64,000 nucleotides of DNA from DATLWN01 sp964492895 (GCA_964492895.1 CAZBLR010000005.1:34696-98695); one strand, 5' to 3'. Positions 17,891 through 28,942 are shown, counted from the first letter of the stretch. Notes: generated by a model not told the origin, from the letters alone. Translations and numbers: made by a program.

Positions 17891-18112
17891 TTATTTCTCG
17901 ACCAGTACCGTGTGCTGGCCGCTGTCCCTGGGATCCACGGACAGCACCTTGTAGCCCTGCTCCTCGCAGGAGCGCGGCACGTTCTCCAGCGGCTCGCCGT
18001 CGTTCAGCAGCACTTCGAGCTGATCGCCCTTGTCGAGCTTGGACAGCATCAGCTTGACCTTGACGAAGGTCATCGGGCAGGTCTCGTGGGTGATGTCGAG
18101 AAAGTGTTTCAT
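17891..18112 (-). CDS. tusA: TusA-family sulfur carrier protein
   Basis: A protein of 73 residues with the TusA/SirA fold. The sulfur-carrying cysteine is Cys12 in the TCPMTFVKVKLML motif, and the C-terminal half carries the typical LEVLLNDGEPLENVPRSCEEQGY. TusA proteins carry persulfide sulfur for tRNA thiolation or, in sulfur oxidisers, to Dsr or Hdr systems. It is downstream of dsrE2 on the same strand (183-bp gap), a pairing known from sulfur-oxidising bacteria, which suggests dissimilatory sulfur traffic rather than only tRNA modification. AGGAGAACCCG precedes the ATG. Confidence 0.88.
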   Translation of the reverse strand: MKHFLDITHETCPMTFVKVKLMLSKLDKGDQLEVLLNDGEPLENVPRSCEEQGYKVLSVDPRDSGQHTVLVEK

Positions 18113-18295
18113 CGGGTTCTCCTCAGACGAACACGTTCGGTGATGAACATCCGAACGGAAATAGCCGGCAAGTCTATCATGGCGCGGCGCCGATAGTAGT
18201 TACCTTATAGTTATCAACGTATGAGTTTCGTGCCAGGCCGGCTCGGGTGTAGGTCCCGGTGCTTTTTGCCGCTAACCCAGCGGTATGATCGGCCG

Positions 18296-18775
18296 TCAGA
18301 TGAAGATGATGTGCGCGCCTTCCGAATCGTTCAGGAAGGTGGCGACGCCGACGACGTCCTGCACCTCGTCGATCAGGTCGTTCCGCTCCAGCTCCAGGAT
18401 GTGCATGGCCATCTCGCAGGCGACGATCTGCACGCCCAGCGCGTGCGCGGCCTCGACCAGCTCCGGCAGCGTGGCCACGTTGTGCTGCTTCATCATGCCG
18501 GTCATCAGCCTGGGGCTGGCGCCGAGGAAGTTCAGGCGCGACAGCGGCAGGTTCTTCAGGCCGCCCATCAGGAAATTGAAGGCGCGGGCCAGCACGCTCT
18601 TGCCCATCGCGACGCGGCCCTGCTGCTTCTTCAGCGCGTTCAGTCCCCAGAAGGTGAAGAACATCGTCACCTGCCGGTTCGTGGCGGCGGCACCGGTGGC
18701 GATGGTGAAGGCGGCGATCATCTTGTCGAACTCGCCGGAAAAGCAGACGATCGATACGTTCTTCTTGTCGTCCAT
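18296..18775 (-). CDS. dsrE2: DsrE2-like protein (DsrE/DsrF-like family)
   Basis: A protein of 159 residues. The N terminus (KNVSIVCFSGEFDKMIAAFTIATGAAA) and ALGVQIVACEMAMHILEL with a conserved Cys match the DsrE2 group of DsrE-fold sulfur-transfer proteins; the middle (MFFTFWGLNALKK) is hydrophobic, consistent with membrane association seen in the group. It would pass persulfide sulfur with TusA encoded downstream. I chose ATG 18775 because AAGGAG lies 6 bases before it; an ATG 30 bases upstream lacks such a site. No rhodanese gene is adjacent, which differs from the common rhd-tusA-dsrE2 arrangement. Confidence 0.85.
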   Translation of the reverse strand: MDDKKNVSIVCFSGEFDKMIAAFTIATGAAATNRQVTMFFTFWGLNALKKQQGRVAMGKSVLARAFNFLMGGLKNLPLSRLNFLGASPRLMTGMMKQHNVATLPELVEAAHALGVQIVACEMAMHILELERNDLIDEVQDVVGVATFLNDSEGAHIIFI

Positions 18776-18873
18776 GACGTGCTCCTTGTCCATGGCCCCG
18801 GACATCGCCGGGACGGCGTGGCATTATAGTGTCTCGGAGCGGGCGCGACCACCCAAGGCTCCAGGGGGCCATA

Positions 18874-20073
18874 ATGAACGAACGGCGCATGCTGCTGGCC
18901 ATGCTCGCCGCCATTGTCGCCGGCGGCGTGGCCGGCTACGTCTGGGGCGCGCAGATGCAGGCCGTGGCCTGGATCGGCGCGCTGTTCCTGACGGCGCTGA
19001 AGATGCTGATCGTGCCGCTGGTGGCGGCCAGCGTCATCACCGGTGTGGCCGGGCTGGGCGACGTGCGCGGCCTCGGCCGCATGGGCGGGGTCACGATCGC
19101 CTACTACCTGGCCACGACGCTGATCGCCGTCGCCATCGGCCTGGCGATGGCCAACCTGTGGCAGCCGGGGGTCGGGGTGCCGCTCGGCCATGACCTGAAG
19201 GCACCGGCGTCCGTCGGCAATCATGTCGGCATCCCCGAACTGATCCTGTCGCTGGTGCATCCGAACATCATCGATGCGATGGCCGGCACGAAGTTGTTGC
19301 CGGTGATCGTGTTCTGCATCGTGTTCGCCGCCGCCCTGACCACGCTCGGCGCGCGCGGCCGGCCGGTGATCGCGTTCTTCGATGGGCTGAACGAGGCGAT
19401 GATGACCATCGTGCACTGGCTGATGTGGTTCGCGCCGCTCGGCGTGTTCGCGCTGATCGCCTCGCGTCTCGGGGCGGCCGGCGGCGGCGCGGCCTTTGCG
19501 GCCGAGCTCGCGGGCCTCGGGAAATACGTGCTGGCAGTGATCTCGGGCCTGGCCCTGCATGGGGTGGTGCTGTGCCTGCTGCTGGCCTTGCTGGCCCGGC
19601 AACGCGTCCCGCGCTACCTGCGCCATATCGGCACGGCGCTGATGACCGCGTTCTCGACCTCGTCCTCCAGTGCCACGCTGCCGCTGACCATGGATGGTGT
19701 GGAGGCGGCCGGGGTGGAGGCCGACGCGCGGCGCTTCGTGCTGCCGCTCGGTGCGACCGTGAACATGGACGGCACGGCCCTGTACGAGGCGGTGGCGGCG
19801 CTGTTCATCGCCCAGGCCTTCCAGGTGGACCTGTCGTTCGGCCAGCAGATGCTGGTGCTGGTCACGGCCTCGCTGGCGGCGATCGGTGCCGCCGGCATTC
19901 CCGAGGCCGGGCTGGTGACCATGGTGATCGTGCTGCACGCCGTCGGCCTGCCGCTCGAGGGCATCGGCCTGCTGCTGGCCGTCGACTGGTTCCTCGACCG
20001 CTGCCGCACCACCATCAACGTGTTCGGCGATGCCGTCGGCGCAGCCGTCGTCGGCCGGATCGTCGGCCGATAG
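18874..20073 (+). CDS. Dicarboxylate/amino acid:cation symporter (DAACS family)
   Basis: An integral membrane transporter of 399 residues with about eight helices. The family motifs are clear: a Ser-rich hairpin-loop segment STSSSSATLPLTMDG and LPLGATVNMDGTALYEAVAALFIAQ. These form the Na+- or H+-coupled substrate site of GltP/DctA-like carriers. Which C4-dicarboxylate or acidic amino acid is carried cannot be read. I chose ATG 18874 (MNERRMLLAML) just ahead of the first helix, after CCAGGGGGCC. It is convergent with the por operon, with only 12 bases between the stops. Confidence 0.9.
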   Translation: MNERRMLLAMLAAIVAGGVAGYVWGAQMQAVAWIGALFLTALKMLIVPLVAASVITGVAGLGDVRGLGRMGGVTIAYYLATTLIAVAIGLAMANLWQPGVGVPLGHDLKAPASVGNHVGIPELILSLVHPNIIDAMAGTKLLPVIVFCIVFAAALTTLGARGRPVIAFFDGLNEAMMTIVHWLMWFAPLGVFALIASRLGAAGGGAAFAAELAGLGKYVLAVISGLALHGVVLCLLLALLARQRVPRYLRHIGTALMTAFSTSSSSATLPLTMDGVEAAGVEADARRFVLPLGATVNMDGTALYEAVAALFIAQAFQVDLSFGQQMLVLVTASLAAIGAAGIPEAGLVTMVIVLHAVGLPLEGIGLLLAVDWFLDRCRTTINVFGDAVGAAVVGRIVGR

Positions 20074-20085
20074 ACCCTTGGACGG

Positions 20086-21786
20086 CTACTCTTCGGGGCG
20101 CATGCGGATGTAGCCGGTCGGGCATTCCTTGGCGCACAGGCCGCAGCCCTTGCAGTAGTCGTAGTCGAACACGTAGTGCGAGCCGTCGCTGGCCAGTTCC
20201 ACCGTCTTCAGCACGGCGTTGTCCGGGCAGTAGTTCCAGCAGTTGTCGCAAGCCAGGCAATTGCCGCAGGACAGGCAGCGGTCCGCCTCGCGCAACGCCT
20301 GTCCCTCGTCGAGCGGGCCGATGATCTCGGCCTGATCGGTGCGTTCGGCCACCGCCAGCTTCGGCGGCTCGGCGCGCGCGGCCGGGGCGAAGTAATTCAG
20401 GTTCAGCGATTCGATGCCGATGGGCGCCATCGCCTCGTCGACCAACTCGCGGCGCTCCAGCATGGCGGCGATGGCCTGGGCCGCCTTGCGTCCGTCGCCG
20501 ATGGCAGCCGATACCGTGCCGCGGTCGCCGCGGGCATCGCCGCCCGCGAACACCTTCGGCCGCCCCGCCAGCCGGCCCCAGTCGTCGGGCCGGAAATAGG
20601 CGCGGTGATCGAGGAGCTCCTCCATGCCGGCCGCATCGACGACCTCGCCGATGGCCGGGATCACCATGTCCGCGTGGATAACCCGCTCCGTGCCTTCGAA
20701 GGCGACGCGCTTTTTCCGGCCGTCGGCACCGGGCACCTTCTTCAGGCGCACGATCTCCACGCCCGTCGTCTGCGAGCCGCGCATGATCAGGCGCTTGATC
20801 GTGTGGTGGGCATGAAATTCGATGCCTTCCTCGACCGCTTCCGCGTATTCGCGCGGGACCACGTTCAGCACATCGCCCGGGTCCGAGTCCGGACCGGGCA
20901 GGCCCGAGGCGGTGATGATGGTGACCTCGGCTACCCCGGCACGCTTCATGATGCGCGCCAGGTCCACGGCGGTGTTGCCGCCGCCGTGGATGACCACGCT
21001 GGCCGGCGTCGGCACCCTGCCGAGATCGAGCCATTCGCGGATCAGGTGCAGGCCCTCGTGCAGGTCGGGCGGCGTGGCACCGTCGATGTCCCAGCCCCGT
21101 GACTGCTGGCAGCCGGGGCCCAGGAACACCGCATCGTATTCGGCCTCGAGATTCTCCAGCGACATGTCCCGCCCCAGCTGCTGGCGCGGCCTGAATGCGA
21201 TGCCGAGCGCGAACAGGCGGGCCAGCTCCGCATCGACGACGTCGCGCGGCAGGCGCGTCATCGGGATGGCCGAGCGCAGCAGGCCGCCGGCCTCCGGCAG
21301 GGCGTCGAACACCGTGACAGGGTAGCCGCGCCGCACCAGCTGGTAGGCGCAGGACAGGCCCGCGGGTCCGGCACCGACGACGGCGATGCGCGCCTCGCGA
21401 CTGCCGGATTCGGCCAGCCGCGGATAGGCCCAGTCACCCGCGATCGCGGCGTCGCCGACGAAACGCTCGAGGTCGTGGATGGCGACCGCCGCATCGAGGC
21501 TGCCGCGGTTGCAACGCGTCTCGCACGGATGCGGGCAGACGCGGCCGGTGATCGCCGGCAAGGGATTGGCGGCGACGAGCGCTTCCCAGGCCTCTCGCAG
21601 CTTGCGCTCCTGGACCTTGGCGATCCAGGCCTGGGCATCCTCGCCGGCCGGGCAGGCGCCGTGGCACGGGGCGCAGCTGTGCTGGTGGAACGGCGCCTCG
21701 ACCCGCCAGCTGCCGGTCTTGAAGGCCAGCGAGGTGCCGGGCTCGGCCCAGGCGCCGCGCGTCATCACGGGACCCTTCGCGCTCAT
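20086..21786 (-). CDS. FAD/NAD(P)-dependent oxidoreductase with fused 4Fe-4S domain, last gene of the por operon
   Basis: A protein of 566 residues. It has an N-terminal Cys-rich Fe-S domain (CAPCHGACPAGE and CPHPCETRCNRG), an FAD motif VVGAGPAGLSCAYQLVRRG, an NAD(P) motif HGGGNTAVDLARIMKRAG, and a C-terminal bacterial ferredoxin domain (about 500-555) with CLSCGNCLACDNCWNYC and CKGCGLCAKECP. The flavin part resembles the glutamate synthase small subunit. The C-terminal domain looks like the delta (ferredoxin) subunit of 2-oxoacid:ferredoxin oxidoreductases, which is otherwise missing from this operon, so this protein probably links the complex to NAD(P)H. The ATG overlaps the porB stop. Confidence 0.87.
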   Translation of the reverse strand: MSAKGPVMTRGAWAEPGTSLAFKTGSWRVEAPFHQHSCAPCHGACPAGEDAQAWIAKVQERKLREAWEALVAANPLPAITGRVCPHPCETRCNRGSLDAAVAIHDLERFVGDAAIAGDWAYPRLAESGSREARIAVVGAGPAGLSCAYQLVRRGYPVTVFDALPEAGGLLRSAIPMTRLPRDVVDAELARLFALGIAFRPRQQLGRDMSLENLEAEYDAVFLGPGCQQSRGWDIDGATPPDLHEGLHLIREWLDLGRVPTPASVVIHGGGNTAVDLARIMKRAGVAEVTIITASGLPGPDSDPGDVLNVVPREYAEAVEEGIEFHAHHTIKRLIMRGSQTTGVEIVRLKKVPGADGRKKRVAFEGTERVIHADMVIPAIGEVVDAAGMEELLDHRAYFRPDDWGRLAGRPKVFAGGDARGDRGTVSAAIGDGRKAAQAIAAMLERRELVDEAMAPIGIESLNLNYFAPAARAEPPKLAVAERTDQAEIIGPLDEGQALREADRCLSCGNCLACDNCWNYCPDNAVLKTVELASDGSHYVFDYDYCKGCGLCAKECPTGYIRMRPEE

Positions 21787-22775
21787 GACACCAGCCCCCC
21801 GCGGCGCACCGTGTCCGCACCCTCGCTGTCCAGGGGGTCGGCGTGGTCGATGGCCAGGCCGTAAGTGGAGATGTTGTGGTCGGCCAGCGCCTGCAGGTGC
21901 TCCCGCTCCTCCAGTGCGCGCGGATCGTCGCTGAACAGGTGCCGGAAGCGTCCCTGTGTCTTCAGGTAGTCGGTCACCGGCCGCGGATTGTGCAGCGGCA
22001 TCACGTCGGTCAGGGCGCCGCGCTCGAGCTCGATGATCGGGAATAGTCCCGTCTGCACCGCCAGGCGCGCGATCTCGATGGTCATGTCGCCGTCGTGCCC
22101 CCAGCCGAGCGGGCAGGGGCAGTGCACCAGCAGGAAGGCGGGGCCCTCGACGGCCATGGCGCGCCGCACCTTGTGGCGCAGGTCGGCCGGGTAGGCGACC
22201 GAGGTGCTGGCGGCGTACGGGATGTGGTGGGCGGCGATGATCGACACCAGGTCCTTCTTCAGGTGGCGCTTGCCCATGCGCGCCTTGCCGGGCGGGGAGG
22301 TCGTGGTGCGCGCGGCGTGCGGCGTGGAACTGGAGCGCTGGATGCCGGTGTTCATGTAGGCCTCGTTGTCGAAGCAGACATAGAGCACGTCGTGGTTGCG
22401 CTCCAGCATGCCGGACAGGGCCTGGAAGCCGATGTCGAAGGTGCCGCCGTCGCCGCCGAAGGCCAGCACCTTGCTGTTGCGGCCCTGCGCCTTCAGCGCC
22501 GCCTCCATGCCGGAGGCGACGGCGGCGGCGTTCTCGAACACCGAGTGTACCCATGGCACGCGCCAGGCCGACTGCGGCCAGGGCGTGCTGAACACCTCCA
22601 GGCAGCCGGTGGCGTTGGCCACCATCACGTCGGGTCCGGCGGCCTGCAGTACCAGGCGCGCCCCCAGGGCCTCGCCGCAGCCCTGGCAGGCCCGGTGGCC
22701 GGACTCCAGGCCGCGGAAACGCGGCTCGATGGCCCGGATCTCGGCGATGTCGATGGTTTTCGGTTGCGTAGCCAT
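21783..22775 (-). CDS. porB: 2-oxoacid:acceptor oxidoreductase beta subunit (pyruvate:ferredoxin oxidoreductase-like)
   Basis: Thiamine-diphosphate subunit, 330 residues. The TPP motif GGDGGTFDIGFQALSG..FDNEAYMNTG is clear, and cysteines in CQGCGEALGAR plus a later ATGCLEV fit the 4Fe-4S cluster beside the active site. It oxidatively decarboxylates a 2-oxoacid (pyruvate most likely) to acyl-CoA together with PorA and PorG. Gene order on the minus strand is porG, porA, porB, FAD/Fe-S subunit, with spacing of 1 base or an overlap. The exact 2-oxoacid is not proven by sequence. Confidence 0.9.
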   Translation of the reverse strand: MATQPKTIDIAEIRAIEPRFRGLESGHRACQGCGEALGARLVLQAAGPDVMVANATGCLEVFSTPWPQSAWRVPWVHSVFENAAAVASGMEAALKAQGRNSKVLAFGGDGGTFDIGFQALSGMLERNHDVLYVCFDNEAYMNTGIQRSSSTPHAARTTTSPPGKARMGKRHLKKDLVSIIAAHHIPYAASTSVAYPADLRHKVRRAMAVEGPAFLLVHCPCPLGWGHDGDMTIEIARLAVQTGLFPIIELERGALTDVMPLHNPRPVTDYLKTQGRFRHLFSDDPRALEEREHLQALADHNISTYGLAIDHADPLDSEGADTVRRGGLVS

Positions 22776-22776
22776 A

Positions 22777-23946
22777 TCAGCGCTCCTCGGCCGGCAGCTT
22801 GTCCGGCTGTAGATCGAAGATGGCGAATCCGTCGCGGGCAGGCTTCCGGCTGGCCTCGAGGATGCGCGCCAACAGATCCAGCGGCATGTCGCGGCCGCCC
22901 AGGCCCGCGGCGTAGTTGTAGACCTCGGGAGGCTCCGCCATCCGGGACAGGGCGGCGCGCACCTCGGCGCCGATGATGCCGCCGGCGCCCGGCGACAGGG
23001 CGCGCTCGAGCACGATCAGCTTCTTGACGCCCTTGCACAGCCGGCGCAGCTCGGCCTCGGGGAAGGGGCGGAAGCAGCGCAGCGTCAGCAGCCTGATCTT
23101 GTCGCCCTCGTATTCGGCCATGGCCGCGCGCAGGGTGCCGGCCACCGAGCCGACGGCCAGGATGGCCGTATCGGCGCGCTTGGCGCCCTCGGCGCGGATC
23201 AGGCCGCCGCTGTCGCGGCCCGAGACCTGTTGCCAGTCGCGATCGGCGGCGAGGATCTCGTCGACGGCCTTCAGCATGGCCTGGTGATGCGCATGGCGCA
23301 CCTCGGTGAAGTAGTCCGGGGTGACCAGGGCCCCGAGCGTGATCGGCTTCTGCGGGTCCAGTGCGCGCGAGAAACGGAAGGCGGGCAGGAAGGCGTCGAC
23401 CTGCGTCTGCTCCGGCAGGTCGATGCCCTCCAGCGTGTGCGTCAACGTGAAGCCGTCGACGCAGACCATCACCGGCAGCTCGGTGCGCTCGGAGATGCGG
23501 AAGGCCTGGATGGTCGTGTCCACGGCCTCCTGGTTGTCGCTGCAGTACAACTGGATCCAGCCGGAATCGCGTACGGCCATCGAGTCCTGGTGGTCGTTCC
23601 AGATCGAGATCGGGGCGGAGACGGCGCGGTTGGCACAGGTCAGCACCATCGGCAGGCGCATGCCGGCGATGTTGTACAGCACCTCGGACATCAACAGGAT
23701 GCCCTGGGACGAGGTGGCCGTGTAGGAACGGGAACCGGCGGCGACGGCCCCGAGCACCACCGAGGCGGCCGAGAACTCGCTCTCCACGCTGACCATCTCG
23801 CAGTCCAGCACGCCGTCGGCGATCAGCTTGGAGATGTTCTCGACGATGTGCGTCTGCGGCGTGATCGGATAGGCGGCCACGACCTGCGGCCGGCACATCG
23901 CCACGGTTTTGGCGATGGCCTGGGAGCCTTCAAGCGCTTGCTGCAA
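22777..23946 (-). CDS. porA: 2-oxoacid:acceptor oxidoreductase alpha subunit
   Basis: A protein of 389 residues. The N-terminal pyrimidine-binding domain has the signature AAYPITPQTHIVENI; ESEFSAASVVLGAVAAGSR and TSSQGILLMSEVLYNIAG follow, then the transketolase-like C-terminal domain with TAILAVGSVAGTLR. It forms the catalytic core with porB. Its 5' end overlaps porG by 17 bases. Confidence 0.92.
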   Translation of the reverse strand: MQQALEGSQAIAKTVAMCRPQVVAAYPITPQTHIVENISKLIADGVLDCEMVSVESEFSAASVVLGAVAAGSRSYTATSSQGILLMSEVLYNIAGMRLPMVLTCANRAVSAPISIWNDHQDSMAVRDSGWIQLYCSDNQEAVDTTIQAFRISERTELPVMVCVDGFTLTHTLEGIDLPEQTQVDAFLPAFRFSRALDPQKPITLGALVTPDYFTEVRHAHHQAMLKAVDEILAADRDWQQVSGRDSGGLIRAEGAKRADTAILAVGSVAGTLRAAMAEYEGDKIRLLTLRCFRPFPEAELRRLCKGVKKLIVLERALSPGAGGIIGAEVRAALSRMAEPPEVYNYAAGLGGRDMPLDLLARILEASRKPARDGFAIFDLQPDKLPAEER

Positions 23947-24505
23947 GATGTGCCTCCTTCCAGAGCCCGGCCGGCACCCTGCCGGCAGCGAGCTCGACCA
24001 GTTGCTTGTTCTTCTCCAGCACCGCGCCCTTGAAGCGCTGTTCCAGCGCGTGCACCAGGCTTTCGTGCGGCAGGATGCCGGTCAGCGTCAAAAAGGCGGA
24101 CAGCAGCGGCACGTTCGGCACGTCGCGGCCCACCGTTTCCAGCGCCATGGCCGTGGCCGGCAGCGTCACGGTCGGCTTCCCGAGTTGTTTCGACATCTCG
24201 TCGGACGAACGGCTGGAGTTGAGCAGGATGCCGCCGCCGTCCAGCAGGCCGCCCGTCAGCCCGGGTTCGTGCAGCAGGGTCTGGTCCTGGATGATCAGGT
24301 AGGCCGGGTGCAGCACCTGGTTGCGTCGCTGGATCGGTGTCTCGGCGATGCGTACGAAGGCCACGACCGGGGCCCCGCGCCGCTCGGCACCGAAGGCCGG
24401 GAAGGCCTGGCATTGCAGGCCGGCGTCGAAGGCGGCGGTGGCCAACAGGTAGGCGGCAACCACGTTGCCCTGGCCGCCACGCCCGTGGATGCGAATCTCG
24501 ATCAT
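23930..24505 (-). CDS. porG: 2-oxoacid:acceptor oxidoreductase gamma subunit
   Basis: The first gene of the operon, 191 residues, begins MIEIRIHGRGGQGNVVAAYLLATAA, the hallmark of the gamma (catalytic domain III) subunit; FGAERRGAPVVAFVRI and NSSRSSDEM follow. I chose ATG 24505 because GGAGG stands about 8 bases upstream and the family starts with this motif. A longer open frame runs back into the guaB leader and is not believed. It is divergent from guaB across 175 bp. Confidence 0.92.
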   Translation of the reverse strand: MIEIRIHGRGGQGNVVAAYLLATAAFDAGLQCQAFPAFGAERRGAPVVAFVRIAETPIQRRNQVLHPAYLIIQDQTLLHEPGLTGGLLDGGGILLNSSRSSDEMSKQLGKPTVTLPATAMALETVGRDVPNVPLLSAFLTLTGILPHESLVHALEQRFKGAVLEKNKQLVELAAGRVPAGLWKEAHLAASA

Positions 24506-24625
24506 GGAGGCGACCTCCGTGTCGTTGCATGAGGGGTGGAATTCATCCCACGACAGTGTAGACCGTATCCGAACATGTTGCTTGCTGACAGTGGATTCTT
24601 TGCGAACCGAGGGCGATTCCGGCTT

Positions 24626-24654
24626 TTGCCGTCCGCCTCTGTTCAGGATACAAT
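24626..24654 (+). promoter_or_regulatory. Probable sigma70 promoter of guaB
   Basis: TTGCCG (24626-24631) and TACAAT (24649-24654) are separated by exactly 17 bases; transcription would start about 20 bases before the guaB ATG. This is a match by eye only. Confidence 0.5.
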
Positions 24655-24680
24655 GCGGCGCTTTACCGGGGGTTGGTTTC

Positions 24681-26153
24681 ATGCATGAACCGATGTTCGT
24701 CGAGGCGCTGACGTTTGATGACGTGCTGCTGGTGCCGCAGGCCAGTTCCGTGCTGCCGAAGACGGCCGATGTCTCGTCGCAGCTGACGCGCAATATCCGC
24801 CTGAATATCCCGGCCGTGTCGGCGGCGATGGATACGGTCACCGAATCGCGCACGGCAATCTGCATGGCCCAGGAGGGCGGCATCGGCGTCATCCACAAGA
24901 ACCTGACACCGGAGGAGCAGGCCGCCGAGGTGCGGCGCGTCAAGCGCTACGAGGCGGGCGTGGTGCAGGATCCGCTGACGGTGACTCCGGAAAACACCCT
25001 GGCCCAGGTGCGCGAGCTGTCGCGCCAGAACGGCTTCTCCGGTTTCCCGGTGCTCGATGCCGACGGCAAGCTGTGCGGCATTATCACCAACCGCGACATC
25101 CGTTTCGAGAGCGACGCCGAGTGCCGCGTCAGCCAGATGATGACCCCGCGCGACAAGCTGGTCACGGTAGCGGCGGGTACGGCGCTCGATGCCTGCAAGC
25201 AGCTGTTCCGCGAGCACCGCATCGAGAAGCTGCCGGTGGTCGATGCCGACGGCCATCTGCGCGGCATGATCACGGTGCGCGACATCGAGAAATCCACGGC
25301 CTTCCCGAACGCGGTGCGCGACAGCTACGGTCGCCTGCTGGTGGCGGCCGCCATCGGTGTCGGCGACACGGAGATGCATCGTTTCGAGGTGCTGCACTCG
25401 GCCGGCGTCGATGCCGTGATCGTCGATACCGCGCACGGCCATTCCCGCGGCGTCATCGACCAGGTGCGTGAGATCAAGCGCCGCCATGCCGATGTCGAGG
25501 TCATCGCCGGCAACGTGGCCACCGCCGACGCGGTGCGCGACCTGATCGAGGCGGGTGCGGATGCGGTCAAGGTGGGCATCGGCCCCGGTTCGATCTGCAC
25601 CACGCGCATGATCGCCGGCGTCGGCGTGCCGCAGCTGTCTGCCATCATGGAGTGCGCGCAGGCCGCGCGCGGGTCCGGCGTGCCGATCATCGGCGACGGC
25701 GGCATCAAGTTCTCCGGCGATTTCGCCAAGGCCATCGCCGCCGGGGCCGACACCTGCATGTTCGGCTCGATGCTGGCCGGCACCGACGAGGCGCCGGGCG
25801 AGAAGATCCTGTACCAGGGCCGCGCCTACAAGTCGTACCGCGGCATGGGCTCGCTGGGTGCGATGAAGAAGGGCAGCAAGGACCGCTATTTCCAGGGCGA
25901 CGTCGACGAGGCCATGAAGCTGGTGCCCGAGGGCATCGAGGGGCGCGTGGCCTACAAGGGCGCGCTGTCCGACATCCTGCACCAGCTGGTCGGCGGCCTG
26001 CGTGCCGCCATGGGTTATGTCGGGGCCGCCGACGTGGCGACCATGCACGAGCGGGCGAAGTTCGTGAAGATCACCGGCTCCGGCCTGCGCGAAAGCCATG
26101 TGCACGACGTGACGATCACCGAAGAGGCGCCGAACTATCGTCTCGACTCTTGA
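24681..26153 (+). CDS. guaB: Inosine-5'-monophosphate dehydrogenase
   Basis: Oxidises IMP to XMP with NAD+, the first committed step to GMP. About 490 residues: a TIM-barrel catalytic domain interrupted by two CBS domains (about residues 95-205; FPVLDADGKLCGIITNRDI and LPVVDADGHLRGMITVRDI), catalytic Cys306 in GIGPGSICTTR, and the flap region YFQGDV. I chose ATG 24681 (MHEPMFVEAL), which follows CCGGGGGTT; ATG 24693 is a possible alternative. guaA follows, but 428 bp of hairpin repeat separate the two. Confidence 0.96.
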   Translation: MHEPMFVEALTFDDVLLVPQASSVLPKTADVSSQLTRNIRLNIPAVSAAMDTVTESRTAICMAQEGGIGVIHKNLTPEEQAAEVRRVKRYEAGVVQDPLTVTPENTLAQVRELSRQNGFSGFPVLDADGKLCGIITNRDIRFESDAECRVSQMMTPRDKLVTVAAGTALDACKQLFREHRIEKLPVVDADGHLRGMITVRDIEKSTAFPNAVRDSYGRLLVAAAIGVGDTEMHRFEVLHSAGVDAVIVDTAHGHSRGVIDQVREIKRRHADVEVIAGNVATADAVRDLIEAGADAVKVGIGPGSICTTRMIAGVGVPQLSAIMECAQAARGSGVPIIGDGGIKFSGDFAKAIAAGADTCMFGSMLAGTDEAPGEKILYQGRAYKSYRGMGSLGAMKKGSKDRYFQGDVDEAMKLVPEGIEGRVAYKGALSDILHQLVGGLRAAMGYVGAADVATMHERAKFVKITGSGLRESHVHDVTITEEAPNYRLDS

Positions 26154-26581
26154 TTGTTTGATACGGCCTCGGAACATCCTGTCCTCGGCCTTGCGGCGCG
26201 ATCGAAAACGCAGTTTCCGATCACTTGCTGAAGCCACCCATCCATGGGTGGAGGCCGTATCCACCCGCCATGGATGGCGGGCGAATCCGGTAGGATTCGT
26301 GAGTACCGGGAAACTTGTTTTGCCGGTGCGTGGTGAGCAAAAGGCAGGAGCCTTTTGCGGATGGAGCAAGCCGATACGGCATCGGGCCTCCTGCCCTCGG
26401 CCTTGACGCAGCCCGAATTTTGCGAAATCCGGGCTGCTTACTAAAGCCGCACATCCGTGTGCGGAATGCTTGGACAACCCGCCCATGGAGGGGCGGCGGC
26501 CGAACGAAGGTGAGGCCGTAAGCTGCGAAAAACCGCGCTTTTGCGCAGCGGTTTGAGCAAAATATAGGAGATATTTTGCGG
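26154..26581. repeat. Chain of about ten hairpins between guaB and guaA
   Basis: This is the longest member of the hairpin-chain family. Readable stems include CCACCCA/TGGGTGG with loop TCCA (26234-26251), CCCGCCA/TGGCGGG with loop TGGA (26264-26281), GAATCC/GGATTC (26283-26298), GCAAAAGGC/GCCTTTTGC with loop AGGA (26337-26358), GCAGCCCG../..CGGGCTGC (26408-26437), CCGCACA/TGTGCGG with loop TCCG (26447-26464), CCGCCC/GGGCGG (26479-26496), AAACCGC/GCGGTTT (26530-26554) and GCAAAATAT/ATATTTTGC with loop AGGAG (26557-26579). The start repeats the block after pheT. No gene is present. In RNA it would be a string of stem-loops directly ahead of guaA. Confidence 0.85.
26557..26579 (+). promoter_or_regulatory. 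guaA ribosome-binding site displayed in a hairpin loop
   Basis: A perfect 9-bp A/T-rich stem, GCAAAATAT/ATATTTTGC, holds AGGAG (26566-26570) as its whole loop, two bases before the guaA ATG (26582). AGGAG is the only good Shine-Dalgarno sequence here. Its linear spacing to the ATG is 11 bases, slightly long. The hairpin may therefore affect initiation; this is inference. Confidence 0.6.
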
Positions 26582-28195
<1,614 letters not shown>

Positions 28196-28218
28196 ATCCC
28201 TCCAAGGAGAGAACGGAT

Positions 28219-28938
<720 letters not shown>

Positions 28939-28942
28939 GGCG

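Noticed and set aside
26154..26581. CRISPR array in the guaB-guaA spacer
   Set aside because: The units are different palindromes with different stems; there are no regular direct repeats or spacers and no cas genes.
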